NCBI GenBank assembly: GCA_910588685.1
Contig: CAJUPX010000003.1
Location: 1 to 64,000 of the forward strand
Direction: 5' to 3'
DNA from: an uncultured Christensenellaceae bacterium
GTDB taxonomy: Bacteria; Bacillota; Clostridia; Christensenellales; Borkfalkiaceae
DNA: 64,000 nucleotides
Shown: one piece after another, positions 1-8,604 of the stretch
Position numbering within the stretch: the first letter of the stretch is position 1
How the letters are laid out: each line of letters starts with the position of its first letter
The notes under the pieces: model-generated
The model's database searches: none
The model's input: only the letters and a program-made list of their open reading frames with translations
Told to the model about the DNA's origin: nothing
Position numbers and translations under genes: made by a program

Positions 1-40
1 AGATGATTATGTTGAGAGGGTAAAAAGATTAGTTCGTTAA
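1..40 (+). CDS. 3' end of an unidentified plus-strand gene (partial)
   Basis: Reading from base 2, codons run DDYVERVKRLVR and stop at TAA (38-40), 33 bases before a strong terminator hairpin. The charged helical tail followed by a terminator is what the end of a real gene looks like, but 12 residues do not allow a family assignment. It would be convergent with the ispH-S1 operon. Confidence 0.4.
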   Translation, partial: DDYVERVKRLVR

Positions 41-72
41 ATTTCAATTTATCTTTCTAATAAAGTTTAGCT

Positions 73-107
73 AAAAGCACTCGAATAAAATGTTCGAGTG
101 CTTTTTT
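73..107. terminator. Bidirectional intrinsic terminator
   Basis: A perfect 12-bp stem (73-84 with 94-105), loop of 9, with an A run on the left and a T run on the right. It can stop transcription from the gene scrap on the plus strand and from the long minus-strand operon ending with ispH-S1 at 191. The 85 bases between it and 191 hold no gene that I can see. Confidence 0.85.
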
Positions 108-190
108 CATAATCTGAAAACGTATCAATAAAATATTTGGGGGGTTCAATTCCCTATGATAAATGCGCTTTATGCGGAGCCGTTTAATTA

Positions 191-2281
191 TTATTTCTTA
201 TTTTTAGCGTTTGCAAGCAAGTCTGCAATAGACGTGCCGGCTATACTGCCTTCGCTCCAGTTCGATATTTCGTCGTCCTCAACCTTTCTATGCGAGCGTC
301 TTTTCTGAGGAGCTTCCTCGCCGTCTTCAGATTTGTTCTGGCGACTGCTGTGTCTTTCTTCCTCGGGGAGAAGCGCTTTTATCGACAGATTCATTTTTCT
401 TGCATCTGTATCAATAGCAATAATCTGCGCGTCAACCTCGTCGCCTACGTTAAGACAGGTTGCTGGAGTTTCAATTCTCGTGTGGCTGATCTGGGATACG
501 TGAACAAGTCCGTCTACGCCTTTTTCAACTTCAATGAATGCGCCGAACGGAACAATTCTTACTACCTTACCGTGGATAACGTCGCCAACATTGTACTTAT
601 CGCCGACCAAATCCCAAGGCCTGGGTTGAAGCTGTTTATAACCTATGGAAACTTTCTTGTTCTCTCTGTCTATTTTAAGAACGACAAACTGGTATACTTT
701 GCCGATTTCAAGCACATCGGTTACCGCGCTTACGCCTGTCCAGGATAAGTCGGATATATGAGCAAGACAGTCAAAACCGTTTACGGAAACAAACGCGCCG
801 AAACCTGTAACTCTCTCAACCTTGCCTTCAACTATATCGTTTACTGCGATACTGTCAAAGAACGAATCTTCCTTAGCTGCTTTTGCCGCGTCGCGAGCAT
901 CGCGCTCTTCCTGCAAAATTACGCGCTGAGAAGCAATAATTTCTTTTCTGCCGGATTTTTTAATTTCAATCGCGCGCAGTCTTAAATTTTTACCGACGTA
1001 TTTTTCAAGGTCCTTAACAAAACCGGGACGAATTTCTTTAGCGGGTACAAATACCGAGTAAGTTCCCAACTGGGCAGTCAACCCGCCCTTATTGAAGCCT
1101 GTGCAGGTAACGGTAAATTCTTTGCCGTCGCTTATTTCTGCGCTGAGTACTTCTTCCTGAGCAAGTATCTTAATCATTTTCTGCGAAAGTTTAAGATTAG
1201 GTTTAAGCTCCACTACTAATAACTCTATGGAATCGCCTATTTTTCCGGCGTAATCCGCTGCGTTGTAAACTTCGCAATCGAGTTCGTCTTTACTCAAAGC
1301 TACCTCTTTTTTGGAAAAAGGTAATAAAATCTGTAAACCTTCTTCGGTTGCCTGAGAAATCGTAGCCTGTACAAGCTGACCTTTTTTAAACTTCGATTCG
1401 TTGTCGATTTTAGCAAGAACGTCGTCCATTTCGTTCACTGCTTTTACTTCTGTGTTTTCTGCCATCTTTAAGAGAACCTCCCGGGGTTGAGCATTCGGGG
1501 TAGACGCCCCCGAAACAATACCTACACTTTTGAAATTTTTTAATTTGGAGTAATCCAAGTCGCCGGCATTAGCAAGTCTGAAAACGTTTTTGCAATTTCT
1601 TGCGGCTATTTCGTAAAGTTTACCGGTATTGCTGCTGTTCAGTCCGCCGATAACCAAGATAGCTTCAAGACTTTTTGACAGTTTTTCAACTTCCTCCTGC
1701 CTTTCTATGGTAGTATAACAAATTGTCTTAAAAACATCAACTGTTTTTTCACAAACTTTTTTAATATTTTTTATAATTTTTTCAAATTTTTCTAACGAAA
1801 AGGTAGTTTGGCATACTACGCACAGATTTTTTTGACGCAATTCGTTTAAATCGTCGTTTTCACTGCCGATTATTGTAGCCGTACCGTTACACCACCCTAA
1901 CAATCCCTCTACTTCGGGATGTGTTTTTTCGCCGATTATAACGATATGTTTGCCTGATAAAAACTGTTCTTTAACTATTTTCTGCGTACGCTGCACAAAT
2001 CTGCACGTACAGTCGATAACTTCTATATTTTTTTCTTTACAAATTCCGTAAAAACTCTCCGGAACGCCGTGCGAACGGAATATTACTCTTGCTCCGTCCG
2101 GTATTTCACTAAGACTTTCTACAACTTTTAACCCGTTCTTTTTTATGTCGCTCACAACGTCGGCGTTATGAATTATTTCACCGAGCACATAATTATTGCC
2201 GCCGCTCATAGACCGCGCAGTATCCACCGCATTTTTTACACCTACGCAAAAGCCGCTGTTTTTTGCTAAAACTATTTTCAT
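191..2281 (-). CDS. ispH: 4-hydroxy-3-methylbut-2-enyl diphosphate reductase fused to S1 RNA-binding repeats
   Basis: The N-terminal part (about 1-280) is IspH, the last enzyme of the MEP isoprenoid pathway, which makes IPP and DMAPP with a [4Fe-4S] cluster. Visible are the three cluster cysteines C12 (in GFCVGVKNA), C93 and C188, the histidines H38, H71 and H121, and E123 in THPEVEG. Four S1 (OB-fold) repeats follow at about 301-369, 388-453, 481-549 and 566-634; the third and fourth carry the GFGAFV and PFGAFIEV signatures. A basic, acidic-mixed tail ends the 696-residue protein. The IspH-S1 fusion is known from Clostridia and presumably supplies the ribosomal protein S1-like function. It is the last gene of the operon, 10 bases after plsC, without a clear ribosome binding site, which suggests coupling to plsC translation. 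Confidence 0.95.
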   Translation of the reverse strand: MKIVLAKNSGFCVGVKNAVDTARSMSGGNNYVLGEIIHNADVVSDIKKNGLKVVESLSEIPDGARVIFRSHGVPESFYGICKEKNIEVIDCTCRFVQRTQKIVKEQFLSGKHIVIIGEKTHPEVEGLLGWCNGTATIIGSENDDLNELRQKNLCVVCQTTFSLEKFEKIIKNIKKVCEKTVDVFKTICYTTIERQEEVEKLSKSLEAILVIGGLNSSNTGKLYEIAARNCKNVFRLANAGDLDYSKLKNFKSVGIVSGASTPNAQPREVLLKMAENTEVKAVNEMDDVLAKIDNESKFKKGQLVQATISQATEEGLQILLPFSKKEVALSKDELDCEVYNAADYAGKIGDSIELLVVELKPNLKLSQKMIKILAQEEVLSAEISDGKEFTVTCTGFNKGGLTAQLGTYSVFVPAKEIRPGFVKDLEKYVGKNLRLRAIEIKKSGRKEIIASQRVILQEERDARDAAKAAKEDSFFDSIAVNDIVEGKVERVTGFGAFVSVNGFDCLAHISDLSWTGVSAVTDVLEIGKVYQFVVLKIDRENKKVSIGYKQLQPRPWDLVGDKYNVGDVIHGKVVRIVPFGAFIEVEKGVDGLVHVSQISHTRIETPATCLNVGDEVDAQIIAIDTDARKMNLSIKALLPEEERHSSRQNKSEDGEEAPQKRRSHRKVEDDEISNWSEGSIAGTSIADLLANAKNKK

Positions 2282-2291
2282 TATTATAAAA

Positions 2292-2957
2292 TTATTTTCT
2301 CTTTTTCTTATCGGCGAGTATTTCTTTAAGTTCTAAATACATATCTTCGAGTTTTTTTCTTATAACTTCATCGGCAGCTGCAATATCTTCGTCGGTGAGC
2401 TTTTTATCGTAAAATTCCGACAATTCAAAAGGCTCGCCGTATAACACGTGAACTTTATGAAAAGCTCTCATTTTTTTAACCTGGACAAGCGGAAGTATTG
2501 GCGTTTTAGTTCGTATAGCTATTACCGAGGCGCCGCTTTTGAATGGTAAAAACATATCGTCGGTTTTGTTGCGCGTGCCCTCTGGAAAAAGCGATACGTG
2601 TTCGCCGCTTTTTAAATACTTCATCGCTGTCATAAGCGCTCTGACGTCGTTGCCGTCGCGGTTTATGGGAATGCACTCGCATTTTGCAGTAAACCACTTT
2701 GTAAAGCCTTTTACAAACAACTCTTTTTTTGCAAGATAATGAATAGGCTTGTGAGTACTTATAGCTACGGGGATTACGTCCATAATACTTAAATGATTTC
2801 CGATTATCAGATACGCACGGTCGTCAAAATACCGTGCCGCCCCGTATTTTTTTACAGGATAAAGTATTCTCAACGGAAAATTATAGAGCCTGTGCAGCCA
2901 TCTGAAACATTTTTCGTGTTTAGTGAGCTTTTTCTTTTCTTTTTTTTGTTTATTCAT
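2292..2957 (-). CDS. plsC: 1-acyl-sn-glycerol-3-phosphate acyltransferase (PlsC family)
   Basis: A 221-residue acyltransferase that would add the second acyl chain to lysophosphatidate in phospholipid synthesis at the inner face of the membrane. The catalytic NHxxxxD box is NHLSIMD (54-60) and the phosphate-binding box is FPEGTR (124-129). A very lysine-rich N-terminus precedes a short hydrophobic stretch (about 24-34). The start ATG overlaps the stop of the upstream aroH-cmk gene (ATGA), so translation is probably coupled. The order cmk, plsC, ispH-S1 is a common Clostridial arrangement. Confidence 0.9.
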   Translation of the reverse strand: MNKQKKEKKKLTKHEKCFRWLHRLYNFPLRILYPVKKYGAARYFDDRAYLIIGNHLSIMDVIPVAISTHKPIHYLAKKELFVKGFTKWFTAKCECIPINRDGNDVRALMTAMKYLKSGEHVSLFPEGTRNKTDDMFLPFKSGASVIAIRTKTPILPLVQVKKMRAFHKVHVLYGEPFELSEFYDKKLTDEDIAAADEVIRKKLEDMYLELKEILADKKKRK

Positions 2958-3964
2958 CAGATTTTTTCCTGTATTTTATTTAAAATATACTCTACGGTTT
3001 GTTCGATATTCATATCGGAGTTATCAATCAAAATTGCGTCTGCAGCTTGTATAAGCGGCGCTGTTTTTCTTGTTCTATCCTGTTCGTCGCGTGCAATAAT
3101 CTCTTTTAATACGCTTTCATACGCTTGATTAACGCCCTTTTGTTTAAGCTCCGCCGACCTTCGCTGTGCTCTGACCTCCGCTTTCGCTGTGAGGAAGAAT
3201 TTAAATTCCGCGTTGGGAAGTACGTTTGAGCCAATATCCCTGCCGTCAAGTATGCAGGTATGCTCTTTTGCTATCTGTCTTTGCAATTCAACCATTTTAC
3301 TGCGGACTTCCGGGTGCGCCGAAACGGTCGAAGCCGACATAGATATCTGCGGGGTACGTATTTTATCGGTAACGTCGATACCGTTGAGCAATGTGCGTTG
3401 GCAGCCGTTTTCATATTTTACTTCAATTTTTGCCGATTTTAACGCGTTGGATACCTCTGCGGCGTTTTGAATGTCTGCGTCGGCTTCAATGCACTTTAAC
3501 GCGCACGCCCTGTACATCGCTCCCGTATCAAGACATAGAATATCAAGTTTTTCGGCAATTTTTTTGCAGACAGTGCTTTTTCCGCTGCCGGCAGGACCGT
3601 CTATTGCTATATTATATTTACCGGAGATATCTTTTCTCAACGCTTTTGCTCCCCTCAGATATACGTGCTTAGGGCTAAAATCTCCGTTGATAAGCAGCAT
3701 TACGCGAATACATTTTTTCAACGCGCCGTCGATTTCAGGTTCGAGCGCGGAAAACAGTGCGCAGTTGCTGTACCCAGCTTCCCTTGCCGCCTTAGCAGGA
3801 TAAAACGAATGTAAATCCGAAGTATTCGAAAACAAAATATAAATAATATCCGTCATCTTTACGGAATTTTGTTTAATTATTTCATCAAGAAGTTCTTTTA
3901 CGCAACCTCTGATCTGTTCGGCACAGTCAATTTCAAAAGTAGTTGCTCCGCGTATCGCTTTCAT
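2957..3964 (-). CDS. cmk: Fusion of AroH-type chorismate mutase and cytidylate kinase
   Basis: Residues 1-112 match the monofunctional trimeric AroH chorismate mutase of Bacillus: RGATT with R5, TSDLHSFYPAKAAREAG with R61, an EIDG box, KKCIRVM with catalytic R87, and HVYL with Y102. The enzyme converts chorismate to prephenate. Residues 115-335 are cytidylate kinase, which phosphorylates CMP/dCMP: P-loop GPAGSGKST (123-131), DTGAMYRA (146-153), and the DGRDIG box. The linker is only a few residues. Both halves look complete, with key residues kept, so the protein is probably bifunctional; a joint complex for aromatic and nucleotide metabolism has no obvious logic. It ends overlapping plsC and begins 2 bases after the flavoprotein stop. 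Confidence 0.92.
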   Translation of the reverse strand: MKAIRGATTFEIDCAEQIRGCVKELLDEIIKQNSVKMTDIIYILFSNTSDLHSFYPAKAAREAGYSNCALFSALEPEIDGALKKCIRVMLLINGDFSPKHVYLRGAKALRKDISGKYNIAIDGPAGSGKSTVCKKIAEKLDILCLDTGAMYRACALKCIEADADIQNAAEVSNALKSAKIEVKYENGCQRTLLNGIDVTDKIRTPQISMSASTVSAHPEVRSKMVELQRQIAKEHTCILDGRDIGSNVLPNAEFKFFLTAKAEVRAQRRSAELKQKGVNQAYESVLKEIIARDEQDRTRKTAPLIQAADAILIDNSDMNIEQTVEYILNKIQEKI

Positions 3965-3966
3965 AA

Positions 3967-5199
3967 TCAGTCCTTTATGCTGTTGCCTGCGGCAAATCCT
4001 GTGGAAAACGCTATCTGCAGATTAAATCCACCCGTAAAAGCGTCCACATCCAGAACTTCGCCGCAAAAATACAGCCCTTTTATTAATTTACTTTCCATCG
4101 TTTTAGGATTAATTTCTTTAACGTCTACTCCGCCCGCGGTAATTATAGCTTCGGAAAAATCTCTCAAAGATTTTACTCTCATTTCAAAGTTTTTAATAAC
4201 TGCAATGAGTCGCGCCCTATCTTCCTTTGTAACAGAATTAACTTTCTTTTCTGGTAAAATACCGCTTCTTTTAAGCATTTCGTCTATTATTGCAGCGGGT
4301 AAAAGCTCTTTAAGACAGTTTGAAATACTTTTATTTTTATATTGTTCAAAATCCCTTAAAATTCTTTTGTCAAGCTGTTCGGTTGAAAGAGCGGGCTTTA
4401 AATCCAAACTCAATATAACGTTATTCAAATCAAACCTGTTAATTAAGCTTGAAGCGGAAAGCGCTATCGGACCGGAAATACCGAAATGTGTAAACAGCAT
4501 TTCTCCAAAAAATTCTCTTAAAAATTTCCCGCCGTTATAAATACTGAGTCTAACGTTTTTCAGCGATAGTCCCTGCATCTGTAAATAATAATTTCCAGAG
4601 ATATTGAGTCCGCAAAGCCCTTGCTTCAAAGGCACGATATTATGACCGGCATATTCAGCAAATTTAAAGCCGTCGCCCGTAGAGCCTGTGGACGGATAGC
4701 TTATTCCGCCTGTACAAACAATAACCGCGTCGAAATTATAAGAACCTTTTTCTGTAATTATGCCAGACATAGTACTTTGCAAAATTGTCAAATTAACTAC
4801 TTTTTCATTAAATTTAAACTTAACGCCTGAATTTTTACAATAATTTTCCAAACATCTTGTAACGTCGCTCGCTTTATCTGTTACAGGGAAATATCTTGCT
4901 CCTCTTTCAAGTTTTAAGTTAAGCCCTCCGTCCTTAAAAAAGCGGACACATTTTTCCGGTGAAAAATTATATATGCTGCTCGTTAAAAATTTTGAGTTTG
5001 AAACAACGTTTGCAAGAAATTCATCCGGCGCGCAGTCGTGTGTTACGTTGCATCGTCCTTTGCCTGTAAGATATATTTTTTTACCGCATTTCTCGTTTTT
5101 TTCAAATACGGTTACACTGTTGCCGTTGGCTGCCGCAGTATATGCCGCAACAAGTCCCGCCGCTCCCGCGCCGATTACCGCTATATTTCTCATTTTCAT
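3967..5199 (-). CDS. FAD/NAD(P)-binding oxidoreductase of the BaiN/HI0933 family
   Basis: A flavoprotein of about 410 residues. The N-terminus is a Rossmann FAD fold (NIAVIGAGAAGLVAA), followed by GKGRCNVTH, the VVCTGGISYPSTGSTGDG block and the C-terminal TGGFNLQIAFSTG segment, all typical of the HI0933 family. Members reduce or dehydrogenate hydrophobic substrates; BaiN takes part in bile acid dehydroxylation in Clostridium scindens, but most members have unknown substrates and no bile acid genes are nearby. The reading frame is open to a TTG at 5229; ATG at 5199 (MKMRN) or 5193 (MRN) places the GxGxxG motif at the usual distance from the start. No strong Shine-Dalgarno helps to decide. It sits in the cmk operon, 45 bases after oadA. 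Confidence 0.85.
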   Translation of the reverse strand: MKMRNIAVIGAGAAGLVAAYTAAANGNSVTVFEKNEKCGKKIYLTGKGRCNVTHDCAPDEFLANVVSNSKFLTSSIYNFSPEKCVRFFKDGGLNLKLERGARYFPVTDKASDVTRCLENYCKNSGVKFKFNEKVVNLTILQSTMSGIITEKGSYNFDAVIVCTGGISYPSTGSTGDGFKFAEYAGHNIVPLKQGLCGLNISGNYYLQMQGLSLKNVRLSIYNGGKFLREFFGEMLFTHFGISGPIALSASSLINRFDLNNVILSLDLKPALSTEQLDKRILRDFEQYKNKSISNCLKELLPAAIIDEMLKRSGILPEKKVNSVTKEDRARLIAVIKNFEMRVKSLRDFSEAIITAGGVDVKEINPKTMESKLIKGLYFCGEVLDVDAFTGGFNLQIAFSTGFAAGNSIKD

Positions 5200-5243
5200 A
5201 TAAAAGACATACGGCGAAGAAAAATTCAACGCCGTAATTTAAA

Positions 5244-6671
5244 TTAAACAGGATAAATTTTATTGGGATTAGAAGCTAAATCACTGTCAACGCCTATATA
5301 TTTAGCCTTTCTCCATTTAAAAAAGTTTGTTGCCACCTCAGGGAATAAAGCATATGAAAGTACGTCCTCTTCCTGGGTATAATATCCGTCGTCCGTAACT
5401 TTTTTGGTTAAAGTCTGCATTTCGTTTTCAATAAGGTCGGCAGGACGGCAGGTTATTATTTTTTCGTTGTCTTTGGTGCACATTTTTACAACTTCTTTAT
5501 CTTTTTCACCTAAAACAGCTCCGTATTTGCCCAAAATTAAATCCTTGAACTGTGCGGTAATTGTTTTATACCTACCTAAAAGAACGTTCCAGACAGCCTG
5601 TGTGCCGACTATCTGGCTTGAAGGCGTTACTAGCGGAGGATAACCGCAATCCTTTCTAACCAAAGGTACTTCGGCAAGACATTCAGTGAGCTTTTCCTCT
5701 TTGCCTGCCTGTTTCAGCTGGTTCATAAGATTTGAAAGCATTCCTCCCGGCACCTGATACAAGAGAGTGTTTATATCCACACGCCTTACTTTCGGATTAA
5801 GGAAACCGTCTTTTTCAAGTCTTTGCGCAACATTGTTAAAATGAGTTACCGCGGGCAAAAGATGTTCAATCTCAATTCCTGTATCGTATTCAGTGCCTTT
5901 TAATGTAGCTAATAGAGGCTCCGTTGCCGGATTGGAAGTGCCGTTACCGAGCGGCGACAGCGCGCAGTCCACAATATCAACGCCTGCCTGTATAGCCATT
6001 AAATACACCATATCGCCTGTACCGGTAGTGTTATGAGTATGGAGATGTACTTTTGTTTCGGGTTTTAACTGTGCTTTAAGTTCTTTAACAAGCTCGTATG
6101 CGGTAAACGGCAATAAAAGGTTCGCCATATCCTTTATACAGATATTGTCGGCGCCCATTTCCTCAAACTGTTTAGCAAGTTTAACAAAGTAGTCTGTGGT
6201 GTGAACAGGGCTTGTTGTGTATGAAATTGCACATTCGCAAACGCATTTTCCGCCTGCACCGTATTTTTTTATTGCTTTAACTGAAGCTTCCAAATTTCTC
6301 GGATCGTTCAAAGCGTCGAAAAGTCTTATAACGCCTATGCCGTTTTCAATGGATTTTTCAATGAATTTTTCCACTACATCGTCGGCATAGTGTCTGTAAC
6401 CGAGCAAATTCTGCCCTCTCAAAAGCATTTGAATAGGCGTCTTTTTTAAATATTTCTTTAATTTTCTCAATCTGTCCCAGGGATCTTCGTTTAAAAATCT
6501 CAGGCAGCTGTCAAATGTAGCTCCTCCCCAAGCTTCTAACGAATAATATCCGGCGTCGTCAAGTAACGCGAGCACCGGCTCCATTTCATCAAATTTCATA
6601 CGCGTTGCGGCGTGCGATTGATGCGCGTCACGCAGTATTGTATCGGTAATTAAAACTTTTTTGTTTTCCAT
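5244..6671 (-). CDS. oadA: Oxaloacetate decarboxylase alpha / pyruvate carboxyltransferase subunit (5S-like, no biotin domain)
   Basis: A 475-residue carboxyltransferase of the DRE-TIM family. It shows TDTILRDAHQS near the N-terminus, the metal-binding HLHTHNTTGTG, and IKDMANLL with the lysine typical of carboxyltransfer. It moves CO2 between oxaloacetate/pyruvate and carrier-bound biotin. The biotinyl domain found at the C-terminus of many OadA proteins is missing; a separate 118-residue carrier is encoded two genes upstream. This split layout resembles the 5S subunit of propionibacterial transcarboxylase and OadA/PycB of Clostridia. AAGG lies 6 bases before the ATG. Confidence 0.92.
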   Translation of the reverse strand: MENKKVLITDTILRDAHQSHAATRMKFDEMEPVLALLDDAGYYSLEAWGGATFDSCLRFLNEDPWDRLRKLKKYLKKTPIQMLLRGQNLLGYRHYADDVVEKFIEKSIENGIGVIRLFDALNDPRNLEASVKAIKKYGAGGKCVCECAISYTTSPVHTTDYFVKLAKQFEEMGADNICIKDMANLLLPFTAYELVKELKAQLKPETKVHLHTHNTTGTGDMVYLMAIQAGVDIVDCALSPLGNGTSNPATEPLLATLKGTEYDTGIEIEHLLPAVTHFNNVAQRLEKDGFLNPKVRRVDINTLLYQVPGGMLSNLMNQLKQAGKEEKLTECLAEVPLVRKDCGYPPLVTPSSQIVGTQAVWNVLLGRYKTITAQFKDLILGKYGAVLGEKDKEVVKMCTKDNEKIITCRPADLIENEMQTLTKKVTDDGYYTQEEDVLSYALFPEVATNFFKWRKAKYIGVDSDLASNPNKIYPV

Positions 6672-6694
6672 ATTATACCTTATAATTTATAGTT

Positions 6695-7873
6695 TTAAGC
6701 GAAGCACGCAAGCAGTACGCCCGCTGCGATTGCCGAGCCGATAACGCCAGCCACGTTGGGCCCCATTGCGTGCATAAGTAAATGGTTTTGCGGGTCGTAT
6801 TCCCTTCCCACGTCTTCCGAAATCCTGGCAGCCATAGGAACTGCCGAAACGCCTGCCGAACCGATAAGCGGGTTAATCTGACCTTTTGTAACCTTGCACA
6901 TAATTTTAGCTACGAGCAGTCCGCCGATTGTGCCGAGAATAAAGGCAAATAGACCTATGCCGATAATTCCGAGGGTTTCCAACTGCAGGAACATTTCCCC
7001 CTTTGCCTTGCAACCTACTGAGATACCCAGGAAAATGGTTATGGTGTTCATAAGTCCGTTCTGCGCCTGCGTTGAAAGTCTGTCTACTACTCCCGATTCT
7101 TTAAAGAGATTGCCAAGCATTAGCATACCTAAAAGAGAAATTGAATCGGGCAATATTATACCCACAACCAAAGTTACGATTACAGGGAATAATATTTTTT
7201 CGAGCTTGCTTACCTGTCTTAAAGGCTTCATTTTAATTGCGCGTTCTTTTTTTGTGGTCAAAAGCCTCATTAAAGGCTTTTGAATAATAGGTATCAACGC
7301 CATATATGAATATGCTGCAATCGCTATTGCTGAAATAAGGTCGGGGGCAAGCTTTGAAGTAACCATAATTGCGGTAGGACCGTCCGCTCCTCCGATTATG
7401 GCAATCGCAGCAGCCGCTGCTGCGGAAAATCCTAAAAGCGAAGCGAGAATAAATGCAACAAATATTCCAAGCTGCGCGCCCGCGCCTATAAGCATACTCT
7501 TGGGGTTTGCAATAAGCGGTCCGAAGTCCGTCATTGCGCCTATTCCGAGGAATATAATCGGCGGATAAATAACTTTTTCAACGCCGTAATACATATACCA
7601 GAGAAGTCCGCGGTTATATACGTCGTCATAAGCGTGGCTGTCGGGAGGATATTCTCCCCAGAGCACCCTTTCCGCTCCCGGAATGTTGATAAGGAACATA
7701 CCGAAGGCAATGGGCAAAAGCAGCATAGGCTCAAATTTTTTAACAATGGCAAGAAACATCAGAACGAACGATATTGCAAGCATTATATAATTTTTATAAT
7801 CGCCTTGCATAAAGCCCATACTGTTAAATAAATCATTAAAAATCTCGCCAATGTTTACTTCAAGTAAACACAT
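6695..7873 (-). CDS. oadB: Sodium-translocating decarboxylase beta subunit
   Basis: A 392-residue polytopic membrane protein with about nine hydrophobic segments. It carries the invariant GGADGPTAIM loop (161-170), whose Asp163 takes part in Na+ binding and coupling, a GNLFKESGV segment, and the C-terminal GPNVAGVIGSAIAAG helix. In the complex it decarboxylates carboxybiotin and pumps Na+ outward. GGAGG stands directly before the ATG. The neighbours supply all other parts of a Na+ pump decarboxylase (carrier, gamma and two carboxyltransferases), so the complex is likely functional. Confidence 0.95.
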   Translation of the reverse strand: MCLLEVNIGEIFNDLFNSMGFMQGDYKNYIMLAISFVLMFLAIVKKFEPMLLLPIAFGMFLINIPGAERVLWGEYPPDSHAYDDVYNRGLLWYMYYGVEKVIYPPIIFLGIGAMTDFGPLIANPKSMLIGAGAQLGIFVAFILASLLGFSAAAAAAIAIIGGADGPTAIMVTSKLAPDLISAIAIAAYSYMALIPIIQKPLMRLLTTKKERAIKMKPLRQVSKLEKILFPVIVTLVVGIILPDSISLLGMLMLGNLFKESGVVDRLSTQAQNGLMNTITIFLGISVGCKAKGEMFLQLETLGIIGIGLFAFILGTIGGLLVAKIMCKVTKGQINPLIGSAGVSAVPMAARISEDVGREYDPQNHLLMHAMGPNVAGVIGSAIAAGVLLACFA

Positions 7874-7883
7874 ACTTCCTCCG

Positions 7884-8240
7884 TCAGCCTATAACGGCAA
7901 GTACCGCGTTAGTTTCCACATTTGCGCCTTTTGCGCAGTTTAACGTAACTTTTCCGTCGCAGGGCGCGGTTATTTCATTGTCCATTTTCATAGCTTCAAG
8001 CACTATTATCGGCTGGTCTTTTTTAACCGTTGTTCCGTCGGCAACTAAAATATTTTTTATAAGACCGGGGAAAGGCGATAACACTTTTTCCCCCGCAGCA
8101 TTAACCGCAGACGTTTTAGGCGCCGACTTGGGTGCTTTGTTTAAGGGAGCCGAAATTGCAACACTTTCTGCGCTCTCCCCAACCTCTTCAACGCCTACCG
8201 AGTAATTCTTTCCATCAATAGTAACAATAAAATTACGCAT
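7884..8240 (-). CDS. Biotin carboxyl carrier protein of the decarboxylase complex
   Basis: A 118-residue carrier. The C-terminal biotinyl domain (about 52-118) has EAMKM at 82-86 with the biotinylated lysine K85; an Ala/Pro/Ser/Lys-rich flexible linker spans about 28-50. It shuttles CO2 between the carboxyltransferases and OadB. Its size and free-standing form match the 1.3S subunit of transcarboxylase and MmdC/GcdC of methylmalonyl-CoA and glutaconyl-CoA decarboxylases. The SD (GGAGG) is about 15 bases from the ATG, farther than usual. Confidence 0.92.
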   Translation of the reverse strand: MRNFIVTIDGKNYSVGVEEVGESAESVAISAPLNKAPKSAPKTSAVNAAGEKVLSPFPGLIKNILVADGTTVKKDQPIIVLEAMKMDNEITAPCDGKVTLNCAKGANVETNAVLAVIG

Positions 8241-8249
8241 AATTAAAAC

Positions 8250-8597
8250 TTATATCCTCCTGATTCTCTTTACTTTAAAATCGCATTTAGATTTTTCGGC
8301 GGAATAATACGCCATTACTGCGGCTATAATTGCCGCTTTTACTTCGTCGGGAACTTCTCCGTTGTCGCTGTCTGACATCTCCGAAATTGTTTCCGACTGT
8401 TTTTTTCTGCCTTTCTTTTTAGTTAAAAATGCCAGATTGTCGGTTTTCTGCATAATAATTCCGATTAATTTAATTATTAAAATAATTAAAATTATACCGA
8501 TAAATATCAAAGCAAATCCGATTAACGCGTAAATACACGCTTCGCCGAAAGAAAGGCTGCCCTCCTGATTGATAAGCGACGATAAACAATTTATCAT
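8250..8597 (-). CDS. OadG/MmdD-like gamma subunit of a Na+-pumping decarboxylase
   Basis: A 115-residue protein with one long hydrophobic helix (about 18-50) and a charged cytoplasmic tail. The end (about 92-115, EVKAAIIAAVMAYYSAEKSKCDFKVKRIRR in pieces: AAIIAAV, then a basic end) is the conserved tail seen in OadG/MmdD proteins of Clostridia. The gamma or delta subunit holds the complex together at the membrane. The identification rests on size, helix, tail and position between the carrier and the MmdA-like gene; sequence similarity in this family is weak. Confidence 0.8.
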   Translation of the reverse strand: MINCLSSLINQEGSLSFGEACIYALIGFALIFIGIILIILIIKLIGIIMQKTDNLAFLTKKKGRKKQSETISEMSDSDNGEVPDEVKAAIIAAVMAYYSAEKSKCDFKVKRIRRI

Positions 8598-8604
8598 TTT
8601 ATCC

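Noticed and set aside
3869..4540. Plus-strand open frame across the cmk and flavoprotein genes
   Set aside because: Crosses two well-supported minus-strand genes; Ser/Phe/Leu-rich shadow without a ribosome binding site.
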